Part shown: one piece after another, positions 55,213 to 63,543 of the stretch
How positions within the stretch are numbered: the first letter of the stretch is position 1
Layout of the letters: every line of letters begins with the position of its first letter
From: JAGOFO01 sp964522105
GTDB taxonomy: Bacteria > Myxococcota_A > UBA9042 > DTJE01
Assembly: GCA_964522105.1 (NCBI GenBank)
Contig: CAZFVA010000011.1
Coordinates: 1 to 64,000 of the forward strand
Length of the DNA stretch: 64,000 nucleotides
Reading direction: 5' to 3'
The notes under the pieces: model-generated
Databases searched by the model: none
The model's input: the letters and a program-made list of their open reading frames with translations, nothing else
What the model was told of the DNA's origin: nothing
Made by a program: the position numbers and the translations under genes

Positions 55213-55241
55213 GAGTCCCTCCCTTTATATTAAATGATTAC

Positions 55242-57062
55242 CTACTCCCACTCGATTGTGCCGGGCGGCTTGGATGTAAGGTCCAGGGTCAGGCCGGAGA
55301 TGCCGGAAAGGCCGGCGACGCCTTTTCTAATCTGTTCAAGGACGGCTTCGGGCAGTTCGGCAGCGGTGGCGGACATCGCGCGTTCGGTCTTGATCGGGCG
55401 GACAATCAACAGTTCCGTGCCACGGCCATTGATACGCAGCGGGACCATAGCGGTCGGGCACTGCCAGATTGCATCGTACAAACCGGCCGCACGCAGAGCA
55501 TCCATCACGATGGCGTCGGCGTCGCGCAGCAGGTCCAGGCGTTCGCGGGTCATGTAACCTTCGACAAGTTCAGTCTTTTGCGGCATTTCATCAAGCAGAT
55601 TCCAGATGCACCGGTTGATGCCTTCAACTTCCTTCAGGATGTTGCCTGACGCCTCGACCAGCGTTTCAAACGGGACTTTGCCCGTCAGGATCACTGGGTG
55701 TTCGTACGACCGCAGGTCAGCCTTGACGCCGACCGACTTGATCGGCAGCACACACGCATCAAGCCCGAACTGGCTGGCAATCGCATCGACCGCTGCCTGC
55801 AACCCGCCAAGATGTTCAGCCGGAACCTTTCCATCCGAGCAAAGCAGTCTGACACCAAGGCCCGGCCCCGGGAACGGATGACGCCAGATGGCATCCTTCG
55901 GAATCCCAAGCTTTTCGCCAAGTTCGCGGACTTCGACCTTGTACAGTTCGGCCAGAGGTTCAATGACGCGGCCTTCGGCAATCATTTTTTCAATGACGGG
56001 GACGCGGTTGTGGTGCGTCTTAATCGTGTCGGCGCGCTTCGTTCCGCCAGTTTCAATCGTGTCGGGGTAAATCGTGCCCTGCCCCAGCAGATGGCCTTCG
56101 ATGCCAAGGCGCTTTGCCTCGCGCTCGAACACGGTGACGAACGTGTCGCCGATGATACGGCGCTTCTTTTCAGGCTCGGTCACTTTGCCGATTGCCGAAA
56201 GAAATTCATCGGTTGCATCAACAAAGTGCAGGTTATTGCCAAGCCCCATGTCGTTGTACATCTTGATGACTTTGCGACTTTCATCTTTGCGCATCAGGCC
56301 GTTGTCAACATGCAGCAGGTGCAGACGTTCCGGCCCCAGCGCGATGCCGAACAGCTTCGCGGCGACCGTGGAATCGACGCCGCCGGAAGCCAGCAGGAAA
56401 ACCGACTTGTCACCAACCTGGGCGCGGACGCGGTCAACCTGTTCATTCAGGTATGCATCCATGCTCCACGAAGGCGTGCAACCACAGATTTCAATTGCGA
56501 AATTGGCGATCATGTCATCGCCATGAACGGTGTTATCAACCTCGGGGTGGTACTGGAAGCCATAACGGCGGTACTTATCGGAAGCAATGGCCGCAAGGCG
56601 GTGTTCGATGCCTGTCTGACCCAGCTTTGAATAGCCAAGCTCGACGAAATCAGGGCCGATCGACGCGACCGTGTCAAAGTGGCTCATCCAGACCGTTTCC
56701 TTTGGACCGAGGCCCTTGAAAATCGGGTGATCCTGCAGAATCGTCAGGGTAGCCAGGCCCCATTCGCGGCCGCCGTGCACGACTGTGCCACCGTAATATT
56801 TGGCGATTTCCTGATGGCCGAAGCAGAAACCAAGAATCGGCACGTCCAGCTCGAAAATGTCCTTGTTCCACTGCGAGTCTTCGCCAAACGCCGACAGCGA
56901 CGGGCTACCCGAAAGGATGATGCCCTTGTATTTAAGGAAGGCATCGGTCGGGTCATCGGGCTGCCTGATTTCCGCCAGGACGCCGCGGCGTCTGACCTTG
57001 GTGGCAATCAGGTGAGCGTACTGTCCGCCGAAGTCCACTACTGCAATCGAATCATGTTTCAT
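55242..57062 (-). CDS. guaA: GMP synthase, long eukaryote-like form
   Basis: 606 residues, about 80 longer than common bacterial GuaA. The glutaminase has the nucleophile Cys in GFCFGHQE and the His-Glu pair in QYHPEVDNT. The ATP pyrophosphatase P-loop is LLASGGVDSTVAA, followed by HVDNGLMRKDES. After PFPGPGLGVR the C-terminal part contains VLPIKSVGVKADLRSY, then an insert, then a second region ending DLTSKPPGTIEWE. That order of two C-terminal subdomains follows the human-type enzyme. It makes GMP from XMP and glutamine. ATG start. Confidence 0.95.
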   Translation of the reverse strand: MKHDSIAVVDFGGQYAHLIATKVRRRGVLAEIRQPDDPTDAFLKYKGIILSGSPSLSAFGEDSQWNKDIFELDVPILGFCFGHQEIAKYYGGTVVHGGREWGLATLTILQDHPIFKGLGPKETVWMSHFDTVASIGPDFVELGYSKLGQTGIEHRLAAIASDKYRRYGFQYHPEVDNTVHGDDMIANFAIEICGCTPSWSMDAYLNEQVDRVRAQVGDKSVFLLASGGVDSTVAAKLFGIALGPERLHLLHVDNGLMRKDESRKVIKMYNDMGLGNNLHFVDATDEFLSAIGKVTEPEKKRRIIGDTFVTVFEREAKRLGIEGHLLGQGTIYPDTIETGGTKRADTIKTHHNRVPVIEKMIAEGRVIEPLAELYKVEVRELGEKLGIPKDAIWRHPFPGPGLGVRLLCSDGKVPAEHLGGLQAAVDAIASQFGLDACVLPIKSVGVKADLRSYEHPVILTGKVPFETLVEASGNILKEVEGINRCIWNLLDEMPQKTELVEGYMTRERLDLLRDADAIVMDALRAAGLYDAIWQCPTAMVPLRINGRGTELLIVRPIKTERAMSATAAELPEAVLEQIRKGVAGLSGISGLTLDLTSKPPGTIEWE

Positions 57063-57246
57063 CGGGGGCCCCCGTGGGTGCGAAAACTGGCGTTATTGTA
57101 AGGGTAGTCCGGTTGTCAGTACAGCCCGCCTTGAAGGCCGCGCTGAAATATCTGTAGGAATCCGGGAAACGCAGTGAATTCGGGGCGTTTCGGGGCGGCA
57201 AAAAGCAAGATGATTAGATGATGATTTCAGGGTGATTACAGGACAA

Positions 57247-57939
57247 TTACAGGATGATTTCCGGGATCGTGCAGAACAACGGGCGCTTCGTTTCAATTTT
57301 GCTGCCGTTACGCAGGGCTTCAACTGCGGCGGCGACCTCGGCACCGGTCAGGCCCGATGTGTTGACGACGGCGCATGTGTCGCGGCCAAACATGTCCATG
57401 TCTTCGGACAGGTCCAGGAATTCTGACGTCAGCAGATGCTTCGGGCGGACCAGAACGGCGTCGGTGCCGTGTGACAGCGTGATCTGCGCGACGGCAGCAG
57501 GATCTGAAGCCTTGCCGGGGACGTCGACGCAGCAAGTGGCTGCTTCGGCGGCGCAGCCAAAAGGACAGTTCCGGCCGACTTCGCTGAGGCTGCCTGCAAC
57601 CTGAGTCCTGTACAGACAAACTGGTGAATATGACACGACAATCCGGCCAAAAGCGGGCATTTCAAGGTCAATCTGGCGGTTGATATCAAGGGCACCTGTC
57701 GGGACCGGGATGAAGGCCCGAACCGAATCAAAACCGGCGGCTCGCAGAAANNNNNNNNNNNNNNNNNNNNNNNNNNNNNNNNNNNNNNNNNNNNNNNNNN
57801 NNNNNNNNNNNNNNNNNNNNNNNNNNNNNNNNNNNNNNNNNNNNNNNNNNGCAAACGGCGCGGGATCGCCTTCGACGTGAACTGCCACGGTTCGCTGCCT
57901 TACAGTGTCAGGCATGAAATCGTCGTCAAAATAGCCCAT
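57247..57939 (-). CDS. U32-family protein, UbiV-like, interrupted by an assembly gap
   Basis: About 230 codons are readable, with a run of N inside. The N-terminal piece and the C-terminal piece are on either side of the gap. The central segment FGRIVVSYSPVCLYRT plus nearby Cys (NCPFGC, ATCC) resembles the Fe-S Cys pattern of UbiV, which is about 290 residues; the missing part suggests the true gap is longer than 100 bases. It overlaps the stop of the upstream U32 gene by one base (TGATG). UbiV with UbiU hydroxylates ubiquinone precursors without O2, but this organism's quinone is unknown. Confidence 0.7.
   Translation of the reverse strand: MGYFDDDFMPDTVRQRTVAVHVEGDPAPFXXXXXXXXXXXXXXXXXXXXXXXXXXXXXXXXXXFLRAAGFDSVRAFIPVPTGALDINRQIDLEMPAFGRIVVSYSPVCLYRTQVAGSLSEVGRNCPFGCAAEAATCCVDVPGKASDPAAVAQITLSHGTDAVLVRPKHLLTSEFLDLSEDMDMFGRDTCAVVNTSGLTGAEVAAAVEALRNGSKIETKRPLFCTIPEIIL
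57751..57850. other. assembly gap of 100 N
   Basis: Exactly 100 undetermined bases inside the UbiV-like gene. The round number suggests a placeholder between contigs, so the true distance and the reading frame across it are unknown. Confidence 0.99.
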
Positions 57940-58958
57940 CAGACCGCACCTTCGCCAGTCAACAAATCTTCAACCATGCGCGCCAGAGTACGCCTGACCG
58001 AACAACCGGCCGTCAGCCCACGCGGCCTGCCGCTGCGAGCATAAAAATCGCCGTAAAATCCTTCGGTTACTTCATCAAACAACGCGGCCATTGCAAGCTC
58101 TGAAACCCACTCGGGGCGGATTTCGAACCGGCCGGTAGCCGCCATGTCAACAGCGTCGCGGAACACACGCGTCACAGTAGCCACATATCTGGGCGAGCGT
58201 TTGTTGGCCAGGAAGCGGACGCCGTCGATATTGGCCGCCAGGATTTCTGGCAGCGCGACCAGCCCGCTGAAAAACTTCATGTCAAGCCAACGGGCCGTGA
58301 CAGGGGCCGGATCACATGCCTTGCCGAACACGGCGGCAGACTGGCTGTTCACGACGGTTGCCAGGAATTCCTGCCTGCACGGACCTGAACATCCTTTGGC
58401 ACACGGGAAGTTTTCAAAGTACTGACCCAGCAGGCACATATCATCAAATGACGGGCGCGACGGTCCGAAGACAGACAATTCAACCTTCAAGCCGGTTTCG
58501 CTTTTTATCTGCGCGGCAACCGATACCGGGACGGAAGGCTCCAGAATGATTGTGGTAAATCCAGACTGCAGCAGGTACCCGGCGGCAAACACGTTATGGA
58601 CACGCATGCCGGCGGCGGCAATCAATTCAACATCAGGCAGTTCGCGGAAAATCACAGCGGCAAGACCGGGGTCACGCACAACGAAAGAATGAACCCCGAT
58701 TTCCGACATGCCGGCAATCGACTCGACAACCTCGGGCAACTGCCGTCCGTCATAGATCCCGTCATATTCAACGCTGGTTCGCACTGACCTTGACGCGCAG
58801 AGCTCAACAGATTCAATCATCTGTTCGGGGGTAAGGGCGGATTGAACGAAACAGACTGCATCGGCGCCGTTCCTGATGGCTGCGTGGACGTGGCCCGGCC
58901 CTGAAACGGGGGCGGTGACTTCAGGGAATTTTGATAAGCTGTGTTTCGAATCAACCAT
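57939..58958 (-). CDS. U32-family protein, UbiU-like
   Basis: 339 residues, near the 331 of E. coli UbiU. The N-terminal GPGHVHAAIRNGADAV, the Cys cluster FPCAKGCSGPCRQ plus a further Cys in GKACDP, and the C-terminal ALPEILAANIDGVRF and NKRSPRYVATVTRVFRDAVD align by eye with UbiU and related U32 [4Fe-4S] proteins. U32 members include tRNA and rRNA hydroxylases as well as UbiU. The pair with a shorter UbiV-like protein favours a UbiU-type complex. ATG at 58958 has no clear Shine-Dalgarno site. Confidence 0.85.
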   Translation of the reverse strand: MVDSKHSLSKFPEVTAPVSGPGHVHAAIRNGADAVCFVQSALTPEQMIESVELCASRSVRTSVEYDGIYDGRQLPEVVESIAGMSEIGVHSFVVRDPGLAAVIFRELPDVELIAAAGMRVHNVFAAGYLLQSGFTTIILEPSVPVSVAAQIKSETGLKVELSVFGPSRPSFDDMCLLGQYFENFPCAKGCSGPCRQEFLATVVNSQSAAVFGKACDPAPVTARWLDMKFFSGLVALPEILAANIDGVRFLANKRSPRYVATVTRVFRDAVDMAATGRFEIRPEWVSELAMAALFDEVTEGFYGDFYARSGRPRGLTAGCSVRRTLARMVEDLLTGEGAV

Positions 58959-59130
58959 AGGTTAAGGAACCCGCCCGAACTAAATCGCCAATGACGTTAC
59001 GATTCACGCGCCCGCATGTCAACGGATAGCATCGGACGCACCTTCAAATAGCCGCTCAGCGTGAAATCAACAGCCTGCTAGAAGCGAATTCACATTCACG
59101 TCAAACCCGCTTCAAAAGGAGGTTGTAAAT

Positions 59131-59487
59131 ATGTCATATTTGACATACAGTCTTAGAAGAAGAGGTAAGCCATTGGTCTGGCTGGCCGACAGAGTAAAAA
59201 GTCCGCCTTTTTCAGAGGCGGCCAGAGTGGAAGTCGGTATTTGCTTAAGGAAACTACAGAACGGTGAAAGCTTGGAGATGCCCTGTTCACGCCCGATGCC
59301 ATTGATTGGTCGGCATTGTCATGAACTTCGCATCAATGATGAAAACGCGTCATGGCGGATCGTGTACAGGATTGATGATGACTTCGTGGTCATCACAGAT
59401 GTCTTCATGAAGACGACGGAAAAAACACCGACCGCATTTATGGCAAGAAGCCGAGAGCGGCTTGCTCGATACGACAAAAATAAGTGA
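59131..59487 (+). CDS. higB: HigB/Gp49-like toxin
   Basis: 118 residues, ATG with AAAGGAGG upstream. The core resembles the phage-derived Gp49/HigB RelE-fold family: CRPMPLIGRHCHELR-like segment with basic residues, WRIVYRIDDDFVVI and DVFMKTTEKTP. Such toxins cleave mRNA on the ribosome. It overlaps no gene; the antitoxin follows 10 bp after its stop. Toxin-first order is typical for HigBA. Confidence 0.88.
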   Translation: MSYLTYSLRRRGKPLVWLADRVKSPPFSEAARVEVGICLRKLQNGESLEMPCSRPMPLIGRHCHELRINDENASWRIVYRIDDDFVVITDVFMKTTEKTPTAFMARSRERLARYDKNK

Positions 59488-59497
59488 AGGAGGCACC

Positions 59498-59806
59498 ATG
59501 GACGAAGCAGGAATAAAACGTCTGGAAGCGGATGGTTGGAAGTTTGGCGACGCAGATGACTTTCTTGGTCTTACGCCGGAAGAATCGGCCTATCTGGACA
59601 TCAGAATGGCTTTGGCCGACGAACTGAAAGCCAGGCGCGAAAAGAACAAGGTTACCCAGAAAAAACTGGCAAGCCGCCTCGGCTCAAGTCAGTCCCGCGT
59701 GGCCAAGATGGAAGCCGGAGACCCTTCGGTTTCAATTGACCTTCTTATCCGTTCCCTTCTGGCATCCGGCGCGACCCGCCAGGACCTGGCCAAAATCATC
59801 GGCTAA
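59498..59806 (+). CDS. higA: HigA-like XRE antitoxin
   Basis: 102 residues from the ATG at 59498, which follows GGAGG; a longer reading into higB is not needed. Residues about 45-95 are a helix-turn-helix XRE domain (VTQKKLASRLGSSQSRVAKME). It should neutralise HigB and repress the pair. Its last four bases overlap the stop of the convergent GH1 gene. Confidence 0.9.
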   Translation: MDEAGIKRLEADGWKFGDADDFLGLTPEESAYLDIRMALADELKARREKNKVTQKKLASRLGSSQSRVAKMEAGDPSVSIDLLIRSLLASGATRQDLAKIIG

Positions 59807-61329
59807 TCCCCCGGGGCGACGACAATCCCGTCAAGCGGCCACTGGTCAAGCGCAGTCTTCGGCACGGCGTTCGCGGCCACAATGTCACGGTACAGGTCGT
59901 ACGACGGGCGGGGCGTGCGGACCTGAGTTTCAAAATCGACGGCCACCAGCCCGAACTTCATGGTGTAACCGGACACCCACTCGTAGTTGTCCAGCAGCGA
60001 CCAGTGCAGGTATCCGCGCACATCGACGCCATCGGCAATCGCCCGGTGCACCTGGGCAAGATGCTGAACCAGATAGGCGGGGCGCAGGTCATCTTCCGCG
60101 TCAGCGACACCGTTTTCAGACACAAACAACGGCAACCCGAAAGGCGCAAACATCTTCAGCGCGCGGTACAGCCCGGCGGGATAAACTTCGTTACCGTTGT
60201 CACCCGCAATTGGCCCCAGGTTGCCGCACATACCGTTAACGCACGGCAGCGCATCGACGTTCGGGATCACGTCAGGCACCGACATGACGAAGTTGCGTGC
60301 ATAGTAATTGATGCCCAGCACATCAACGCGGCCCTTCAGTTCAGTGAAGGTGCCTTCGTGCAGGCCTGAAACCAGGACGTTCGGGTCGATGTTGCGGTCA
60401 AAATCGAGGTCCAGTTCCCCGTAGACAAGCGCGTTCACGAATGCCAGGTTGTACAGGTAATCCCAGTTGTCGGCGGCAGTTACGTCCGCTGCGCTGGCCG
60501 GTTCTGCCGGGTACGTCGGACTTGTCGCGTGGACCAGCCATGACACGACCGGCTTGTCGTCGCCATCGGCATCGGTCAGGTCAGAGGCCCGCAGCGCATC
60601 GACGCCCGCCGCGTTTGCAAAGACGGTCTGCCGGAACATCTGACGCAGGAAGTCCACGTCGAACATTTTGCCGCCGGGAAAGACGCTCACAAGCGCCATG
60701 CCGGTGATATAGACGACCGACTCGTTCTGAGGATTCCAGTAGTCAACAACATCGCCAAGGTGTTCGCCCACGAAGGCTGCATACGCCCGGAAAGATTCGA
60801 CAATCCGGGGGTCGGACCAGCCGCCCTGCTCTGCCACCCAACGCGGGTTCGTGAAGTGGTGCAAGGTGACCAGCGGCTCCATCCCGGCCTGTCGAACGGC
60901 CGTCAGAAAATCGTGGTAGTGGGCTATAGCGGCCTCGTCAAACGTGCCCTCTTCCGGTTCGATCCTGGCCCACTCAATGGACATACGGAACACCTTCACG
61001 CCCAGGTCTGACGCCACTTGCACATCTTCTGGCCAGCGATTCCACGAGTCGCAAGCGTCGCCAAGGGGCGGAGCCTTCCCTGTCGCCGCCCAGTCAGTCC
61101 AGTCGTTTTCAACGTTTCCTTCCGTCTGAAAAGCGGACATGGCAATGCCCCACTGAAACCCGTCGGGGAAGACCAGGTCGCCTGGCAAGTGGACTACTTC
61201 GGGGGCCGGGGATGACGAGCAGGCGAACGTGGGCAGGAGACCGAGGCAAAGGCAGAGGCAGAGGCCCGGAACAACCAGTGAAATCCGGGAAGTCCGTATA
61301 TATCCAACGCCGCCAATCTTATCTTTCAT
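59803..61329 (-). CDS. GH1 beta-glucosidase-like lipoprotein
   Basis: 508 residues from the ATG at 61329; a longer start at 61422 would overlap the upstream gene. A hydrophobic signal with an LCLCLCLG stretch ends in the lipobox TFAC. The GH1 barrel shows FQWGIAMSAFQTEG, the acid/base Glu in WNPQNESV (NES where NEP is usual) and the nucleophile Glu in FVSENGVAD. It hydrolyses beta-glycosides, likely on the outer surface. It lies 67 bp downstream of the E2-like gene. Confidence 0.9.
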   Translation of the reverse strand: MKDKIGGVGYIRTSRISLVVPGLCLCLCLGLLPTFACSSSPAPEVVHLPGDLVFPDGFQWGIAMSAFQTEGNVENDWTDWAATGKAPPLGDACDSWNRWPEDVQVASDLGVKVFRMSIEWARIEPEEGTFDEAAIAHYHDFLTAVRQAGMEPLVTLHHFTNPRWVAEQGGWSDPRIVESFRAYAAFVGEHLGDVVDYWNPQNESVVYITGMALVSVFPGGKMFDVDFLRQMFRQTVFANAAGVDALRASDLTDADGDDKPVVSWLVHATSPTYPAEPASAADVTAADNWDYLYNLAFVNALVYGELDLDFDRNIDPNVLVSGLHEGTFTELKGRVDVLGINYYARNFVMSVPDVIPNVDALPCVNGMCGNLGPIAGDNGNEVYPAGLYRALKMFAPFGLPLFVSENGVADAEDDLRPAYLVQHLAQVHRAIADGVDVRGYLHWSLLDNYEWVSGYTMKFGLVAVDFETQVRTPRPSYDLYRDIVAANAVPKTALDQWPLDGIVVAPGD

Positions 61330-61396
61330 GGATGAAGAAACCCGCCGTATTAAGTCAGAAATCAACTTACGATTGCCGCGCAGGTCTGTCAACGCC

Positions 61397-62230
61397 CTAA
61401 CCCAGCCCATACCCGGATTCAATCAATTCACCAAGTCTCGTGACCAGGCGGGCGGCAGGGGCGCCATCGATCAGATCGTGGTTGGCGGACAGGGTGATTG
61501 CCAGCATTTCGCGGATTTCGACACGGTCGGCGATGGCGACCGGCTTGCGTACAATGCCGCCCACGGCAAGGTTGACGGTGTGAAGGCCGGTCGTGATGGG
61601 CCAGCCGGGAAATCGGCCGAACATGCCGACAGCAGTTATCCCGACGGTCCCCATGATTCGCTTTGTCAGGAAGGCGTGGCGGCCGACGATGCGCCAGAAA
61701 AACGCGCGTATAAACGTGGGCAGATGCGGATAAATCCTGGTCGCCAGCGGCACCCTGGCAAGCCAGTGGGCGTCGCGTTGATTTCCAGCGGTCATCTGGC
61801 CCGCACCCATGCCCTGCCCCTGAGCGGCCCTCAACTCATCTGAAATCTGAAAGACCGTCATTTCATTAGCTTTGCGAAGAACGAACGGGATTGGACTCGA
61901 CCGGTCGCCGAACTTGCGCTCGACCACAAACATGACGTCAACGTCAGCAAAACGGACGACCCGCCTGCGGCCCTGCCTGTGCGCGTTGAACTCGGGAAAC
62001 TCGCCCAGAACCTTGCTGACACAACTGGCAAGCCACCCTGTAAACGAAACGGCCGGGCCGCCGTCGGCCACAATCTGGCGCATGCGTTCGCGCGCGGCCG
62101 TCACATCAAACTCCAGCAGCGCCGCGACGTTGTGACGCCTGCGTCCGACCTCCATCACATCAGCAGTCGTGGCGCTGTTCCACGGCAGCCGGCATATCTC
62201 GTGGCGTCCAATCTGATTGTCTGAATTCAA
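61397..62230 (-). CDS. stand-alone E2-like acyltransferase (CAT fold)
   Basis: 277 residues from TTG 62230, eight bases after GGAGG; a TTG at 62263 is an alternative. It resembles the catalytic domain of 2-oxoacid dehydrogenase E2: the C-terminus carries SANHDLIDGAPAARLV where the DHRVIDG-type active His and Asp lie. There is no lipoyl or subunit-binding domain. So it may be a chloramphenicol-acetyltransferase-like enzyme for another acyl-CoA or a scaffold. It is not beside E1 or E3 genes. Confidence 0.8.
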   Translation of the reverse strand: MNSDNQIGRHEICRLPWNSATTADVMEVGRRRHNVAALLEFDVTAARERMRQIVADGGPAVSFTGWLASCVSKVLGEFPEFNAHRQGRRRVVRFADVDVMFVVERKFGDRSSPIPFVLRKANEMTVFQISDELRAAQGQGMGAGQMTAGNQRDAHWLARVPLATRIYPHLPTFIRAFFWRIVGRHAFLTKRIMGTVGITAVGMFGRFPGWPITTGLHTVNLAVGGIVRKPVAIADRVEIREMLAITLSANHDLIDGAPAARLVTRLGELIESGYGLG

Positions 62231-62414
62231 AGTAGTCGCCTCCAGAAGACGGGACTGAGGCAAAATATTATCAGCAAGCCATCAATTGTGCATTTTCCAT
62301 TCTGACCCGGAAACGAGGACCGCAAGGGGAACTCAGGCAATAGGCTACCGACCCAGACAATGAGCTACTGATAAGCTAACTGGTCATCATAGAGCTTGAA
62401 CAAACGCGATCCAC

Positions 62415-62443
62415 TTGCGATTGAATCCTGTTTGCTGGATAAT
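62415..62443 (+). promoter_or_regulatory. promoter of the vapB gene
   Basis: TTGCGA (62415-62420) and GATAAT (62438-62443) are 17 bases apart. Transcription would start near 62450, about 20 bases before the ATG. Confidence 0.6.
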
Positions 62444-62470
62444 CTTACTGGTAAGACGCTGGAGATTCTT

Positions 62471-62752
62471 ATGACAGTTAACTTGACGACAACAAAGATG
62501 TCCTCGAAAGGACAAGTGGTCATCCCGGAAATCATACGAAAGCAGCTTGGTCTGAAGGCCGGGGACGAATTCATTGTGGTGTCGAAAGGCGACTCGCTGA
62601 TGCTCAAAGTGATCAAGCCGCCTTCACTGGACGAATTCAAAGCGCTGCAGAAAGAACTCCAGACGCAGGCACGAAAGGTCGGCCTGAAACAGAAGGATGT
62701 TGCTGCCGCGATTCTCAAGGCCAGAGGCCATGATGGTGAAGGTGGTTCTTGA
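62471..62752 (+). CDS. vapB: AbrB/MazE-type antitoxin, VapB-like
   Basis: 93 residues from the ATG at 62471, after GGAGA with five bases between. The N-terminal SpoVT/AbrB swapped-hairpin domain is clear: SSKGQVVIPEIIRKQLGLKAGDEF. The C-terminal tail (about 55-93) would bind a toxin. A PIN toxin would be expected next, and the overlapping start of a broken VapC-like frame follows. It may still autoregulate. Confidence 0.9.
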   Translation: MTVNLTTTKMSSKGQVVIPEIIRKQLGLKAGDEFIVVSKGDSLMLKVIKPPSLDEFKALQKELQTQARKVGLKQKDVAAAILKARGHDGEGGS

Positions 62753-62849
62753 TACAAAGACCCCGCGAATTTCTGGACATCTATCTGGACGATTCCAAAC
62801 ACAATCGGAACCGCATCTGCTGAGTATTTCAACGTACCCTCGTCCCTGA
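62733..62849 (+). pseudogene. decayed VapC/PIN toxin remnant
   Basis: A frame of 38 residues begins MVKVVLDT, the typical PIN-toxin start with its first acidic residue, overlapping the vapB end, but then loses similarity. In another frame nearby the sequence reads PREFLDIYLDD, like the next PIN helix. This fits an internal deletion and frameshift. The toxin would be inactive. Confidence 0.5.
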
Positions 62850-62916
62850 AGTACAGATTACTCAAATTCTTACTCAAGATAAGCTAAAATGCGGCCCGAT
62901 TCCGTGGAGCGGACAA

Positions 62917-63426
62917 ATGGAAAACGGACTTAAGGCTGTGGTTGGATCGCGGCCGCGTACACTGATACTGGGGACGTTCCCGTCGCGGCAGTCGCTGGCG
63001 GCCCGGGAATATTACGGCAACCGCCTGAATCATTTCTGGCACATCATTGGCGCACACGTCGCGTTTCCGCCAGATGGCGACTACGACGCTAAGCTGGATG
63101 CGCTGAAGAAGGCCGGAATCGCGCTGTGGGACGTCGTGCACGCGTGCAACCGCGACGACTCATCGGCTGACAGCAAGATCCGCAATCCGAAACCTAATGA
63201 CATCAATGGCTTTCTGGCCGAACACCCATCAATCGTAAAGGTGATATTCAACGGCAAGAAAGCGCACAAGATGTTTGAAAAACTGATTGGCGAGCTGCCT
63301 GAAGGCGTCGAATTTGCGGACGCTCCGTCGACTTCGCCCGCCTTCCCAATTACCGACGCAGAAAGGGAACATGGATGGCGCGAAGCACTTAACTTCAAAA
63401 AGTCCGGTTCACCAGCGCCGCTTTGA
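62917..63426 (+). CDS. DNA-deoxyinosine glycosylase (UDG superfamily)
   Basis: 169 residues. The N-terminal motif LILGTFPSRQSLAAREYYGN and NHFW, the LWDVVHACNRDDSSADSKI region and the C-terminal APSTSPA match the hypoxanthine-DNA glycosylase branch of the uracil-DNA glycosylase superfamily. It removes deaminated adenine from DNA. Starts with ATG after GTGGAGCGGACAA. It stands alone after the VapB region. Confidence 0.9.
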   Translation: MENGLKAVVGSRPRTLILGTFPSRQSLAAREYYGNRLNHFWHIIGAHVAFPPDGDYDAKLDALKKAGIALWDVVHACNRDDSSADSKIRNPKPNDINGFLAEHPSIVKVIFNGKKAHKMFEKLIGELPEGVEFADAPSTSPAFPITDAEREHGWREALNFKKSGSPAPL

Positions 63427-63543
63427 AAACACCCACTCGACCGCTTGACTAGCCGGAGGGCGGCGCGGATACTTGGCCGTGGGTGGAATCCGGGGGCAAA
63501 CGCACATGCCCGCCACCCCAAACCCCAACTGGACAGACATGCA

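Noticed and set aside
55698..56630. Plus-strand open frame of about 310 codons
   Set aside because: It is antisense to guaA and has no recognisable protein features.
57180..57260. Short repeated GATGATTTC and TTACAGGA segments near the UbiV-like stop
   Set aside because: They are short, imperfect and too few to call a repeat array or a terminator.
62365..62877. Minus-strand open frame of about 170 codons
   Set aside because: It is antisense to vapB, which has promoter, ribosome site and a clear AbrB domain.
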